Positions 24,851 to 32,912 of a stretch of 52,393 nt of DNA are shown one piece after another (the stretch's first letter is position 1; every line of letters begins with the position of its first letter). The stretch lies in assembly GCA_937871985.1 (NCBI GenBank), contig CALMPB010000147.1, positions 1 through 52,393 on the forward strand, read 5' to 3'. The DNA comes from an uncultured Burkholderiaceae bacterium (GTDB lineage Bacteria > Pseudomonadota > Gammaproteobacteria > Burkholderiales > Burkholderiaceae). Position numbers and translations under genes: made by a program. The notes under the pieces are model-generated. The model did no database searches and was not told where the DNA came from. It saw nothing but the letters and a program-made list of their open reading frames with translations.

Positions 24851-25069
24851 GGCATTGCCTCCTTGGGTTGGTCGGCGGTCCGTCCGCCGGTGTCACCTGA
24901 AGGGCGTCGCGGTTCGGGGCGTCGCACCGGAGGGCGAGCTGGGCCGGCGCGCAGGCGGCGGGCCTGGTCGACCGGAGGGGAACCCCTTTTGCAGGGGTGG
25001 TGCGGGCAGCCGCGCGAAGCGCGGCAACACGGCCCTGCCAAAGGGGTTGCGAGGCCCCGGGGCGCGGCG

Positions 25070-25521
25070 CAGGTGACACGAAACGGCGGATGGGCCGTCG
25101 ATCAGCCCAAGGTTCCCGCAGGCATTGCCATGGACAAACCTCGTGAACCGCTCATGTCGGTCGCCTGACCCGTACCCCCGAACGACCCGGCGCGAAGGCA
25201 GGCGTGCCGCCAGCGTCGCTCGCTGACCGACGTGGTGCCGCTCCGAAGCTCGACAAGGACGGCCGCGCCCGGGCGACGACGCACCGGCAAGGAGACCGGA
25301 TGCCGCAAGGTCGCCCGACGGCCGACCCTCGCCAGGGCGATCGCCGGCAACCGCATCGGACCTGGGCGTCCTCATCGCCATAGGGGGCAAACGCCTGCCG
25401 ATACCCGCTGGCAGAACAGCGACGGCTTTACGCGCCGCCCGGCTGCGGGATCATCGCCGATCGTGATGATCTTTCCACTCGGCCAGCGAACCGGGCTGTG
25501 GCTGCGGGCGCCGCCCTTCGG
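25070..25521 (+). pseudogene. Decayed second ssb copy in inverted orientation
   Basis: Starting at CAGGTGACAC (25070), which mirrors the leader of the intact ssb, an ATG at 25130 is followed by GTCGGTCGCCTGACCCGTAC encoding VGRLTRTP. Downstream are recognisable LDKDG, KET, LARAIAGNR, LIAI, TRWQNSDG and IIADR pieces in changing frames. Homology continues past the stop: CGGCCAGCGAACCGGGC occurs after both copies. Multiple indels destroy the frame. Together with 24450-24899 it makes a large imperfect inverted duplication around a spacer of about 170 bp. Confidence 0.8.
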
Positions 25522-25540
25522 GTTGGCGAGGATCGATCGC

Positions 25541-26008
25541 CTACTCGGTTCGCCGGGTGGGGGTGATCCGATGCTCGACGATCAGCGTCGCGACACGTTG
25601 TACGATGCGGCTCGGCACCTCGGCGATGATGGTGCTACCGTCGTTACCGGCGCGAACGTCGGGTCCGACCCATGCGAAATCGTTCACGTCGTCCCACACG
25701 ATGCGTGATCGGTCATCGAGGCCGAAGGCCTCAATGAATCGCGGCGGCAGAGGGATGGATGCAGCCGGTGAATAATCGCGCGTCGTCAGTGGCACCATCA
25801 GGACACGGAGCCTTCCGGCTGAGCGATAGCTGCCAACCACCATGCAGGGGCGGAGTTTCGAGCCGTCCTCGTCGCCCCGGTTATGTTCATGCCGCCAGAG
25901 GTAGAAATACCAGATCAGGTCACCGGCTTGCGGTTCAATCGACGTACTGATCGTTCTGGACGGACCCGGCGCTGGGCGTCGCGGTCCTGATGGCGTGGAT
26001 GGCTTCAT
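25541..26008 (-). CDS. PemK/MazF-like toxin candidate
   Basis: The protein has 155 residues. The core AGDLIWYFYLWRHE, then SKLRPCMVVGSYRS and LRVLMVPLTTRDYSP, resembles the PemK/MazF fold, with a beta strand carrying the conserved RP and a following T. Members cleave RNA. The C-terminal half (FGLDDRSRIVWDDVNDFAW) differs from standard MazF, so activity is uncertain. The only good in-frame start, ATG 26008, overlaps the antitoxin gene by 74 bases, an unusually long overlap. Confidence 0.65.
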   Translation of the reverse strand: MKPSTPSGPRRPAPGPSRTISTSIEPQAGDLIWYFYLWRHEHNRGDEDGSKLRPCMVVGSYRSAGRLRVLMVPLTTRDYSPAASIPLPPRFIEAFGLDDRSRIVWDDVNDFAWVGPDVRAGNDGSTIIAEVPSRIVQRVATLIVEHRITPTRRTE

Positions 26009-26201
26009 CGCTCAACTCCTGCGGCGAGAGCGCGAGGTGATCGAGGCGGGACAAGCGTTCGAACTCGGAGGCGGGTAGCATGACCACGCGGGCAGCGCCG
26101 TTGCGCTCGATTGCGATCGGATGCGTCATCGCCTCGTCGTAATAGAAGCCGAACCGCTTCGACACGTCGGTCGATCTGGCCTTTTCGATTGTAGGGGTCA
26201 T
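25935..26201 (-). CDS. Phd/YefM-type antitoxin
   Basis: The protein has 88 residues starting MTPTIEKARSTDVSKRFGFY. The body carries the Phd/YefM core HPIAIERNGAARVVMLPASEFERLSRL, with a C-terminal toxin-binding tail. It is the first gene of the pair with the PemK/MazF-like protein, the usual order. The ATG at 26201 matches the family's start better than the ATG four codons upstream. Phd-type N-terminal domains repress their own promoter; a candidate operator lies at 26327-26343. Confidence 0.8.
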   Translation of the reverse strand: MTPTIEKARSTDVSKRFGFYYDEAMTHPIAIERNGAARVVMLPASEFERLSRLDHLALSPQELSDEAIHAIRTATPSAGSVQNDQYVD

Positions 26202-26469
26202 GGTTTCCCTCATCTTTCGTTACGCGGCCGGGGATCGATTAAGCCCTGCGTCCCTCCAGGATGGGACCCTCATCTGGTCCTGCCAATGTTGTAACGGCCA
26301 TCTTTCTGTTACATGGGAATCCGTATCTTCCGTAAAACGGAAGACAATCCGTACACCACGGACCGCGCGGCTGCAACAGGCACTAACGGCAACAGGGACC
26401 GCTTCGGCGATGAAGCGATCCCCGTCGAGGTGGCGATACGGGCGACGCGTCAGCGCCGCCCGATGCCGG
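26202..26469. promoter_or_regulatory. Toxin-antitoxin promoter region with inverted repeats
   Basis: CTTCCGT-AAA-ACGGAAG at 26327-26343 is a perfect 7-bp-arm inverted repeat and a candidate operator for the Phd-type protein. GTAAC (26291-26295) and GTTAC (26308-26312) form a second, weaker repeat closer to the antitoxin gene. No gene is seen in this stretch. Confidence 0.45.
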
Positions 26470-26946
26470 TCAGACCCTCTCGTCGACCGGCGCGGTGCTG
26501 GCACCCAGCCCGTCTCCGGTGTCATCGCCTGCGCCCGAGGTCGCCACGTCACGGCCATCGGCGGTGAAAGGCAGCGCGGGTTCGCCATCGTCCGCCTTGA
26601 CCCCGAGCGCGGCACCGACGTCGCGGCGCTTCTGGGCGCGCTGCCACACGACGTTGTACGAGCCGTCGTCCTGGCGGAAGGCCGAGACCTGGAGCGGCGC
26701 GGCGAGCGACGGATCGTCGATGCGGCCGTTGAGGAACGCCTCGCCGGTGTTGTTGGAGGTGAGTTCAAAGAACGCGCCGACCTGCACCCACGTCCGGCCC
26801 GGGGTGAGCGCATGGATCTCGTAGCGCGGGGCGCGCGGATTGGACGACTGGACCGGCTTCAGCGCGATCGTCATCGCGACCGCGAGGGTGGAAATGCGGC
26901 CCATGAAGATGCCCGCGTCGTTCTGCTTGATCTGACCGATGTTCAT
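26470..26946 (-). CDS. DUF736 protein, copy 1
   Basis: The protein has 158 residues starting MNIGQIKQNDAGIFMGRIST, with the DUF736 pattern through NPRAPRYEIHALTPGRTWVQ and DGSYNVVWQRAQKRRD. DUF736 genes are common on rhizobial and sphingomonad mobile elements; function is unknown. The first 120 residues are identical to the second copy at 27914-28435, and the C-terminal 38 differ. GGAGA lies ahead of the ATG, downstream of the shared hairpin/purine leader. Confidence 0.85.
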   Translation of the reverse strand: MNIGQIKQNDAGIFMGRISTLAVAMTIALKPVQSSNPRAPRYEIHALTPGRTWVQVGAFFELTSNNTGEAFLNGRIDDPSLAAPLQVSAFRQDDGSYNVVWQRAQKRRDVGAALGVKADDGEPALPFTADGRDVATSGAGDDTGDGLGASTAPVDERV

Positions 26947-27081
26947 GACGTGTCTCCTGATGTCGTGCTGGACCCCATGTCCTCGACACCGATCTTCAAT
27001 CCTCCTCCCCTCCCCGGCCCTTCGGCCGGGCAGGGCGCGATGAGCGCCCCTCACCGACCGCGTTCTTCACGCGGACGGTGG
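26587..27081 (-). repeat. Direct repeat, copy 1 (DUF736 leader and first 120 codons)
   Basis: About 495 bp nearly identical to 28076-28571. The left border is at codon 120 of the DUF736 gene and the right border follows GCGGACGGTGG upstream of the leader. The visible differences are single bases and small indels. Confidence 0.85.
27001..27030 (-). promoter_or_regulatory. Shared leader element of DUF736 copy 1
   Basis: On the minus strand CCCGGCC-GAAG-GGCCGGG is followed by GAGGGGAGGAGG. About 35 bases further lies GACATGGGGTCC, which also occurs ahead of DUF736 copy 2 and the gene at 28601-29128. The start codon is at 26946. Confidence 0.6.
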
Positions 27082-27133
27082 TGCGTGCGGGACGCGGATC
27101 GGGCTAGGTCAGGAGGATGTGCCGATGGCGCTG

Positions 27134-27592
27134 TTAGCTATCGGTCTCAGGCTTTCCCGGGACGATGGAGAGCGCAGGCGGTTTGAAGCCACCCAACCGG
27201 AAGTGCTCACCGATCGCGGCGAGGTCACCTAGAGCATTGTATTCCTGAAGCGTCAGCACGACGCTTTCGTTGTCGTCGGCCGAGAATATCGCGCGCGGAC
27301 CATGACCTGGCCAGACCCGAACCTCGGGCGAGAACGACCCGGGCGAGCCTCCCGACCACGTCCTGAACGGAAGGTCGTTGGTGCAGCAGAAGTCCTCGAT
27401 ATCCTCGATATTGCCGTTCTGGACCTCGTGAGCATGGAGGCGCAGGGGTTCGCCGGATGTAACGGATTCAAGCGGTTCTCCCCCCCATTCGGTCGAGAGG
27501 CCGTAGAAATCGGCGAGTTTGTACAGTTCGGGCAGTCGACCGGCGGGAAGTTTCCCCCCGATCGTAATGGAGACGGAGACGCGGTCGGCCAT
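27134..27592 (-). CDS. Hypothetical protein between the DUF736 copies
   Basis: The protein has 152 residues starting MADRVSVSITIGGKLPAGRL. It is acidic, with strands and helices in LPELYKLADFYGLSTEWGGE and IEDIEDFCCTNDLPFRTW. I do not recognise the family. An upstream ATG at 27664 is possible but yields a low-complexity N-terminus. A purine tract AAGGGAAGGGGG lies about 80 bases ahead of the chosen start. Confidence 0.6.
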   Translation of the reverse strand: MADRVSVSITIGGKLPAGRLPELYKLADFYGLSTEWGGEPLESVTSGEPLRLHAHEVQNGNIEDIEDFCCTNDLPFRTWSGGSPGSFSPEVRVWPGHGPRAIFSADDNESVVLTLQEYNALGDLAAIGEHFRLGGFKPPALSIVPGKPETDS

Positions 27593-27669
27593 GTCGGGAC
27601 CTCGTGATGAAGTGGACGTGCCGGTCCCGCGAGCGGTGTCATCACCATTCGCCCGGCTATCCATTCATC

Positions 27670-27680
27670 ACCCCCTTCCC
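27670..27680 (-). promoter_or_regulatory. Purine tract in leader of the 152-residue gene
   Basis: On the minus strand AAGGGAAGGGGG lies about 78 bases before the start at 27592. A GC hairpin is not clear here, so this leader is a partial match to the shared architecture. Confidence 0.4.
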
Positions 27681-27796
27681 TTGAGCGTGGCCCAGGTTCG
27701 AACTGCGATATCCTGTGCTTATACGGCGATAAAGCGAAGGAATAGCTAAATTATCGATCCGATACGGTGTTGAATCGGGACTGGAGCCCATGAAGC

Positions 27797-27830
27797 AAAA
27801 AAAGGGCGACGCCGTGTGCCGGCGTCGCCC
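27797..27830 (-). terminator. Rho-independent terminator after DUF736 copy 2
   Basis: GGGCGACGCCG and CGGCGTCGCCC pair over 11 bp with a 5-base loop, followed on the minus strand by TTTTTTT. It lies about 85 bases past the stop at 27914. Confidence 0.9.
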
Positions 27831-27913
27831 CGAGTTTCGGCGTGCGGGAGCGAAAGGGGGCGCGCCCGTGCGCCATGCGGTGCCGTGAGGGAGTGCACGG
27901 CACCGGGGGTGGA

Positions 27914-28435
27914 TCAGGCGTCCTCGGCGACGCGCTGGCGGCGACCGCGGCCCTTGCCGACCGGCTCCTCGACCGGGGCGGTGGTTTCGCCCAGGCCGTT
28001 GTCGGTGGTGCCCGCATCGTGATCGGGGCCGTTGCCGACCGGGCCGCCATCGGCGCCGAACGGCGGCGACAGATCGTCATCCGCCTTGACGCCGAGCGCG
28101 GCACCGACATCGCGGCGCTTCTGGGCGCGCTGCCACACGACGTTGTACGAGCCGTCGTCCTGGCGGAAGGCCGAGACCTGCAGCGGCGCGGCGAGCGACG
28201 GATCGTCGATGCGGCCGTTCAGGAACGCCTCGCCGGTGTTGTTCGAGGTGAGTTCGAAGAACGCCCCGACCTGCACCCACGTCCGGCCCGGGGTGAGCGC
28301 GTGGATCTCGTAGCGCGGCGCGCGCGGGTTGGACGACTGGACCGGCTTGAGCGCGATCGTCATCGCGACGGCGAGGGTGGAAATGCGGCCCATGAAAATG
28401 CCCGCGTCGTTCTGCTTGATCTGACCGATGTTCAT
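27914..28435 (-). CDS. DUF736 protein, copy 2
   Basis: The protein has 173 residues. Residues 1-120 match copy 1 exactly. The tail is different and longer: Asp/Gly-rich, then a basic GKGRGRRQRVAEDA end that could bind nucleic acid. The leader is nearly identical to copy 1, and it has its own strong terminator. The perfect identity beside diverged tails points to recent duplication or gene conversion. DUF736 function is unknown. Confidence 0.87.
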   Translation of the reverse strand: MNIGQIKQNDAGIFMGRISTLAVAMTIALKPVQSSNPRAPRYEIHALTPGRTWVQVGAFFELTSNNTGEAFLNGRIDDPSLAAPLQVSAFRQDDGSYNVVWQRAQKRRDVGAALGVKADDDLSPPFGADGGPVGNGPDHDAGTTDNGLGETTAPVEEPVGKGRGRRQRVAEDA

Positions 28436-28571
28436 GACGTGTCTCCTGTGATGTCGTGCTGGACCCCATGTCCTCGACACCGATCTTCAATCCTCCTCCC
28501 CTCCCCGGCCCTTCGGCCGGGCAGGGCGCGATGAGCGCCCCTCACCGACCGCGTCTTCACGCGGACGGTGG
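28076..28571 (-). repeat. Direct repeat, copy 2 (DUF736 leader and first 120 codons)
   Basis: Partner of 26587-27081, about 1.49 kb away in the same orientation. Recombination between the two would delete the 152-residue gene. Confidence 0.85.
28491..28521 (-). promoter_or_regulatory. Shared leader element of DUF736 copy 2
   Basis: Same layout as copy 1: CCCGGCC-GAAG-GGCCGGG hairpin, GGGGAGGAGG tract, GACATGGGGTCC, then GGAGA and the ATG at 28435. Confidence 0.6.
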
Positions 28572-28600
28572 ATCGTGCGGCAGGCGGACGATGTCGGTGC

Positions 28601-29128
28601 TCAGTGGGCGAGCTGGTCGGTGAGCGCGGTGCCGATATCGGCGTGCGCCGCGGCGAGCGCGCCGATCGCGCGGCTGACGACGTCGGTCGCCTCGTCGCTC
28701 GGATCGATGCACCAGCATTTGCCGGCGTGGCGGATGTCGATCAGCCGGTCGGACTTGTTGTCGATCCCGAACGTGTAGCCTTGACGCTGGTCGAAGCCGG
28801 CGACGGTGACGTCGGTCGTTTTGGCCTTGATCGTGACGACGGGCGCGACCGCGGGGGTCAGCAGCACGGTATCGCGCGGCGTTTGCGCCTGTGGGACCAG
28901 CGCGGGTGCGGGCGGCTTGCCGAGCGTCGGCATCTTCGGGATCGGCACGAGGCCGTTCACCGCGTCCTGCGCCATGTCGGCCGCCATTGCGGTCGCCATG
29001 AAGATGGCGGTGCGCGCGAGATCCTGGGCGATGGCTTCGCGGTGCGGCTCGGTCAGCGTGGGCAGGAGGTGGCAGAGTTTGGTGTCGAGCGCGAAGGCGA
29101 CGGGCTCGGCGTTGGGATCGATGCACAT
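28601..29128 (-). CDS. Hypothetical protein
   Basis: The protein has 175 residues, starting MCIDPNAEPVAFALDTKLCH. A helical N-terminal half (EAIAQDLARTAIFMATAMAA), a Pro-rich linker and a C-terminal half with YTFGIDNKSDRLIDIRHAGK and CWCIDPSDEAT are visible. Family not recognised. AAAGG lies ahead of the ATG and a shared leader element lies at 29184-29208. Confidence 0.6.
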   Translation of the reverse strand: MCIDPNAEPVAFALDTKLCHLLPTLTEPHREAIAQDLARTAIFMATAMAADMAQDAVNGLVPIPKMPTLGKPPAPALVPQAQTPRDTVLLTPAVAPVVTIKAKTTDVTVAGFDQRQGYTFGIDNKSDRLIDIRHAGKCWCIDPSDEATDVVSRAIGALAAAHADIGTALTDQLAH

Positions 29129-29183
29129 GATCGTGACCTTTCGGCAAAATGCCCGGACCCCATGTCCAGGATGCCGATCCGGT

Positions 29184-29208
29184 CCCTCTCTCCTTCCGGC
29201 GCAGCCGG
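29184..29208 (-). promoter_or_regulatory. Shared leader element of the 175-residue gene
   Basis: On the minus strand CCGGC-TGC-GCCGG is followed by AAGGAGAGAGGGACCGG and, further on, GACATGGGGTCC, which is identical to the DUF736 leaders. The start codon is at 29128. Confidence 0.55.
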
Positions 29209-29241
29209 TGCCGGCATCGTCGCGAGGCGATGCCGTGCCGT

Positions 29242-29760
29242 TCAGCGAGGCGGTCGCGGATGTCGCATGAGGCGCTTCCGGGCGGCCGACAGATGATCGA
29301 TCGAGCGTTGCAGGAAGAAGGCGTGCGCGCTGTCGGATTCGAGTGTCCCCAACCGGCGTTCGAGCGCCGTGATACGGTGGTGGATCGCATCGATCGTCAG
29401 CATGATATCGTCGAACGAGAGCGCGACGACGGTCTGCGGATAGGGATAGGGCAGCGCCGGCGCGACGAAGGCGAGGAAATGGGGCTGCACGGGCAAATGG
29501 TGCAGGAGGGCGGTCGCGACCGCGCGGCGGATCTGGGAGGCGCCGTGGACGAGTTCTGCTAGCAGCACGTCCATCGCCATCGGGCGGACGATGCGCAGTG
29601 CGCCGGGGTCGAGGGTGACGGCGATCGGATCGGTCGAGGCGAGACCGATGACGCCCTCCGACAGGATGGCGAGAACGTCGCCTTCCTCGATGCAGGGACC
29701 GTCATCGAGACAGGCGTCATGCGCGGCTTCGCTGGTGTCGAAATAATGGACGCGATACAT
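29242..29760 (-). CDS. Hypothetical protein
   Basis: The protein has 172 residues starting MYRVHYFDTSEAAHDACLDD. The N-terminal part is acidic; a central hydrophobic AFVAPALPYPYPQTVV and a helical region with DAIHHRITALERRLGTLESD (coiled-coil character) follow. It lies 22 bases after exon 2 of the intron-split gene, so these two are probably one operon that depends on intron splicing or read-through. Function unknown. Confidence 0.6.
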   Translation of the reverse strand: MYRVHYFDTSEAAHDACLDDGPCIEEGDVLAILSEGVIGLASTDPIAVTLDPGALRIVRPMAMDVLLAELVHGASQIRRAVATALLHHLPVQPHFLAFVAPALPYPYPQTVVALSFDDIMLTIDAIHHRITALERRLGTLESDSAHAFFLQRSIDHLSAARKRLMRHPRPPR

Positions 29761-29782
29761 GGGCTGGTCCCTTTCTGCTGGG

Positions 29783-32645
29783 TCAGGAATATTCCGGGCG
29801 ACGTGCGGGAAACCGCGTGGGCGGGAGGCCGGAGAAGCTGAAGGCGCGGAAGCGTCCGCCGGTGTAGGCAGCCGAATCCACCGGCGGGCGATGCCGCTGC
29901 AGGCGCTCGAGCAGCCGGTTGGCGCGGCGCATCGCCGCGACCGCGGCCTCGTCGTGGTAATGGAGGGCGATCACGCGGACGAAGGTGCCGGTGTCGTACC
30001 GTAGGGTAGGCAGGGTGGCGTCTACGAGAGAACACCCCACTGCCCCCCTCCGAACCGGACGTGCAACTTTCACTGCATCCGGCTCTCCGCTCCGGGCACT
30101 GTAGAACGAAAGTCCGGCAGCTTCCCTGCATGAAGGAGTTGATGACAGGGCGCGCAAAGCGGCCTCGTCTTCCGGGCCCGTTCGGCGTGAAGCCTCCGGA
30201 ACACCGGCCCATCCCTCATGCGACGCACGGGGTTGCTGTGGTGAAGATGGAACGGTCCATCGGTGCCGCCACATGCGGAGCATGCTTGGGCGAGCACTCG
30301 GTCAGTCAGGTTGGTCCTGCTTAACCGAAGAGCTTCCGTGCGAGGCGTGTTGTCGACCGACGGCCAGAACACCGGCCTACGATCGAGTTCCGCCAGTCGC
30401 CAAACCGCGATCCTCCTCTCATCCCTCCCAACGCCGATACGCACTACGTACCTGCCCGGGCCAACCCTGAGGCGCCGGAGCGAAGCCATTAGGCTTGTCC
30501 GATGCTTGTGCGCGAGCGTCTTGAACAGACTACCGCGCCAGAGAAACTCGAGCTTGTTGAGTGCGCCTTTCACATCCACGGCCAAGGCATAGTAATTTGC
30601 AAAGCCGCGAAGTTCGGCGTTGTAGACCTTGACGATCTCCGCATCATCCATGTGAAGCAGGCCCGGACGGTGCACAGCCCGTCCCAAGTCGAACTGACCA
30701 TAGCCGTGCCTCTGGCTGAACGATTGCACCTTGTCGCGCGGGACCAGCAACTGAATTTGATCCGTCACCGTCCGCTTGACTGCGACGATGCCCGTCCGTG
30801 CCCGTTGTTTGACGAGCCGGTCGGACGCCGTGCGAGTGCGCACGTCGTAGCCAAGGAACCTTGCTCCCTTCCGAGCCTCGCGGATCCCGCTTTTCAACGG
30901 GGACGTTCGGAGCTCAAGCTCGCTCGCGAGGAAGCCCTCGATGGCGGCCTTGATCTCTTCGGCCTCGGCCCGGCTGCCGATAACCCCCAGAAGGAAGTCG
31001 TCGGCGTACCGGACGTAGCGAAGGCGTCGAAAGTCTGGATCGAACGGGTCCGTCGCGGGTAGCTTGCGCATCGCCGCGAGCGTCTCCTTTATTCGGTCCA
31101 GCCATGGTTGGATTTCATCAACCTGCCCTTTGTCACGCAGCGCAGCCACGCGCTTCCGGGCGTACTCGGAACGGCGCTGAAGGTGCCTGTATTCCGCCGA
31201 TTTGCGACGTTGGGCACCCTTGTCGAAGCCAGCGACGAGCCCTTCCACATAATGGTCAAGCTCGTGCAGGTAGACGTTCGCGAGCAGAGGCGAGACGATG
31301 CCTCCTTGCGGCGTGCCACTATAGGTTTCGTGGAAACGCTGCTGCTCCAGATACCCTGCCTTCAGCATCGCACTGATGAGAGCGGTAAACCGCCTATCAT
31401 CAATGCGACGTTCAAGCAGGCTCAACAATTTCTCGTGAGAGATGTTGTCGAAGTATCCTTCGACATCGACTTCGATCAGCCACTTCACGCCCTTCCATGT
31501 CTTGCGGACATGGTCGAGCGCCGTGTGACACGACCGCCCCCGTCGAAAGCCGTGTGACCGATCAGAGAAGATCGGTTCATAGACTTCGTTCAGGATCATC
31601 CTGACCACTTCCTGCACCAGTCGGTCGGTTGCAGTCGGGATGCCGAGCGGTCTTGTTTTACCGTTGGTCTTGGGGATGTGGACGCGCCTGACCGGCTGCG
31701 GGCGATACGTGCCCGCCGAGAGTTGCGCGATCACCGCATCGATCCGGCTTTCGTCGAGATCGGTTACGGCCTCACGGTCGATGCCGGGGGTCTCTGCCCC
31801 ACGGTTCTGTTGGATGCGGCCCAAAGCTTCCACCCACAAGGAGCGGGATAGCAGCAGTCGGAACACACCGTTCACACGTTTGCCGGTCAAGGCAATCGTT
31901 CCAAGTGATTCCAGCCTTTTCAAGGCGGCACAGGGTTGCATCAGCAGACCTCCGCCCTGGTTCGATGCTGGATCGAAGCTGCCGCACTTCCCCCGCTCGG
32001 TTGCGCTTTCGCTCGGGTCACCCCGAACTTATACGGCCGACCGTCCCTCACCGAGGCAAGGGCTGTCCCGGCAATTACGCCGGGTGTTCGGGTAATATTG
32101 CGGCTCCGCCGCCATACAGGTCGATAACTCGACCAGCTACAGGCGGTCCCGTAGTTACGCGTGAAAGGAGATAAGCTAACGGTCTTAGGTGGCCTTTTCA
32201 TCTCTAGTCCTCCGAAGGAGGTCACGCCGACAAGGTTGGCCGGTCAAGTCGATGGTACGGACTTGGCCGCTTCTCGGGTCCGAGCTGGTAGAGTGGACCC
32301 GACGCGTCGGTGCGGGGTTTCAGTCGCTTTCCTCGCCGCCAAGGGTTTAGGCCGCGAGAGATTGGGCTTCACGCAGTGTAGCGTTCACCATAACCGTCTT
32401 GCCCTGACCCGTTGCTTCAATGCGACTATTCACTTTGGGCCTTTTCCGAGCATGCTATGGTCCCGTTCTCCTTTCGAAGTTTCAGCCCGAGGGCACCGGT
32501 AAGCTCGGTGGGCAGATGCCATTGCCAACAAGCATCACGTCATCAGACGCACTCCTTTCTCGCGCCACAACGGCGCACACCATCCCCCTTCCTCGGGGCC
32601 GCCCCAGGCACGGTCGATTTCGTAGAAGGCGAGGATGCTGCGCAT
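29783..32645 (-). CDS. Small gene split in frame by a group II intron
   Basis: Exon 1 (32645-32579, 67 bases) encodes 22 residues [20 protein letters not shown] then GW plus one base. Exon 2 (30000-29783) encodes 73 residues. Joining T from exon 1 to GG of exon 2 gives TGG TAC, so the product reads through as [15 protein letters not shown] and totals about 95 residues, ending PARRPEYS. The join keeps the frame exactly and restores an EGGWWYDTG segment that looks like a conserved motif. Function unknown; it needs intron removal to be expressed whole. Confidence 0.8.
30052..30085 (-). ncRNA. Group II intron domain V
   Basis: Thirty-four bases on the minus strand fold as GAGCCGGA / TCCGGTTC (8 bp), a CG bulge, TGCA/TGCA, and loop GTGAAAGT. 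This is the catalytic domain V layout. The last five codons and stop of the maturase gene fall inside it. Confidence 0.85.
30070..31941 (-). CDS. ltrA: Group II intron reverse transcriptase/maturase with HNH endonuclease domain
   Basis: The protein has 623 residues. RT blocks include [14 protein letters not shown] near 97-110, [11 protein letters not shown] near 159-169, [15 protein letters not shown] at 209-223 and the catalytic YADD at 312-315. The maturase X domain follows (about 400-480). A C-terminal HNH zinc domain has C554/C557 (CSAC), HLHH at 565-568 and C596/C599/H600 (CAPCH). It promotes splicing and target-primed reverse transcription. The name ltrA is used in the generic sense. 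The reading frame stops inside domain V, which is unusual. Confidence 0.92.
   Translation of the reverse strand: MQPCAALKRLESLGTIALTGKRVNGVFRLLLSRSLWVEALGRIQQNRGAETPGIDREAVTDLDESRIDAVIAQLSAGTYRPQPVRRVHIPKTNGKTRPLGIPTATDRLVQEVVRMILNEVYEPIFSDRSHGFRRGRSCHTALDHVRKTWKGVKWLIEVDVEGYFDNISHEKLLSLLERRIDDRRFTALISAMLKAGYLEQQRFHETYSGTPQGGIVSPLLANVYLHELDHYVEGLVAGFDKGAQRRKSAEYRHLQRRSEYARKRVAALRDKGQVDEIQPWLDRIKETLAAMRKLPATDPFDPDFRRLRYVRYADDFLLGVIGSRAEAEEIKAAIEGFLASELELRTSPLKSGIREARKGARFLGYDVRTRTASDRLVKQRARTGIVAVKRTVTDQIQLLVPRDKVQSFSQRHGYGQFDLGRAVHRPGLLHMDDAEIVKVYNAELRGFANYYALAVDVKGALNKLEFLWRGSLFKTLAHKHRTSLMASLRRLRVGPGRYVVRIGVGRDERRIAVWRLAELDRRPVFWPSVDNTPRTEALRLSRTNLTDRVLAQACSACGGTDGPFHLHHSNPVRRMRDGPVFRRLHAERARKTRPLCAPCHQLLHAGKLPDFRSTVPGAESRMQ
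31942..32578 (-). ncRNA. Group II intron 5' RNA domains (I-III), no protein
   Basis: These 637 bases on the minus strand upstream of the maturase should fold into domains I-III and the base of IV. No independent gene is seen. The EBS1 candidate ACCATC is at 32256-32251. GGAGG at 32216-32220 is part of CCTCCTTCGGAGG, a hairpin. Confidence 0.65.
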
Positions 32646-32717
32646 GGGGTCAGCTCCGGTTGTCACCGGGTCGGATGATCCTCCCGGTTCATAACAGCCG
32701 GTCCCCCTTCCCCTTCC

Positions 32718-32912
32718 TCAGACGTCCGGTGCTTCGTCGGGACGCTGGTGGCGCAGCGCACGCGCGAGCGCCCGCTTGCGGGCGGTCGCCGCGGCGCGCG
32801 ACGGATAGGCGCCCGAGAGGCGAGAGGGGTGTGACAAGCTGTTGTCGAACACGACCCAGCCCGTTGCGGTATGGGCGACGTGCATCCCGTCGCTGCGCGA
32901 GGGGGTGGTCAT
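32718..32912 (-). CDS. Small basic hypothetical protein
   Basis: The protein has 64 residues starting MTTPSRSDGMHVAHTATGWV, with an Ala/Arg-rich C-terminal half (ATARKRALARALRHQR). It overlaps the 182-residue gene by 4 bases (ATGA), so it is coupled. Its stop is followed at once by a GGAAGGGGAAGGGGG tract ahead of the intron-split gene. Family not recognised. Confidence 0.6.
   Translation of the reverse strand: MTTPSRSDGMHVAHTATGWVVFDNSLSHPSRLSGAYPSRAAATARKRALARALRHQRPDEAPDV

Larger units (their letters stand above)
27593..27913. other. Intergenic region between the DUF736 copies
   Basis: It holds the leader of the 152-residue gene (purine tract at 27670-27680) and the terminator of DUF736 copy 2 at 27797-27830. 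Base composition is AT-richer near 27700-27770, consistent with a promoter. Nothing else is supported. Confidence 0.5.
30001..32578 (-). mobile_element. Complete group II intron with RT-maturase-HNH protein
   Basis: This is a 2578-bp element on the minus strand. The 5' end is GTGCGCC, the canonical group II start, at 32578. The 3' end is CTACCCTAC at 30001. Domain V is at 30052-30085. The last six exon-1 bases GATGGT (IBS1) have an exact complement ACCATC at 32256-32251 in the intron's 5' third (EBS1 candidate). The encoded reverse transcriptase is at 30070-31941. Splicing restores a reading frame in the host gene. Confidence 0.9.

Noticed and set aside
25232..25708. 158-codon plus-strand frame over the ssb relic
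   Set aside because: Only scattered ssb fragments are recognisable in different frames, and the end runs antisense through the toxin gene.
32548..32552. A second GTGCG as the 5' end of the intron
   Set aside because: Using this site leaves the host reading frame out of phase. The GTGCGCC at 32578 matches the consensus better and restores the frame.
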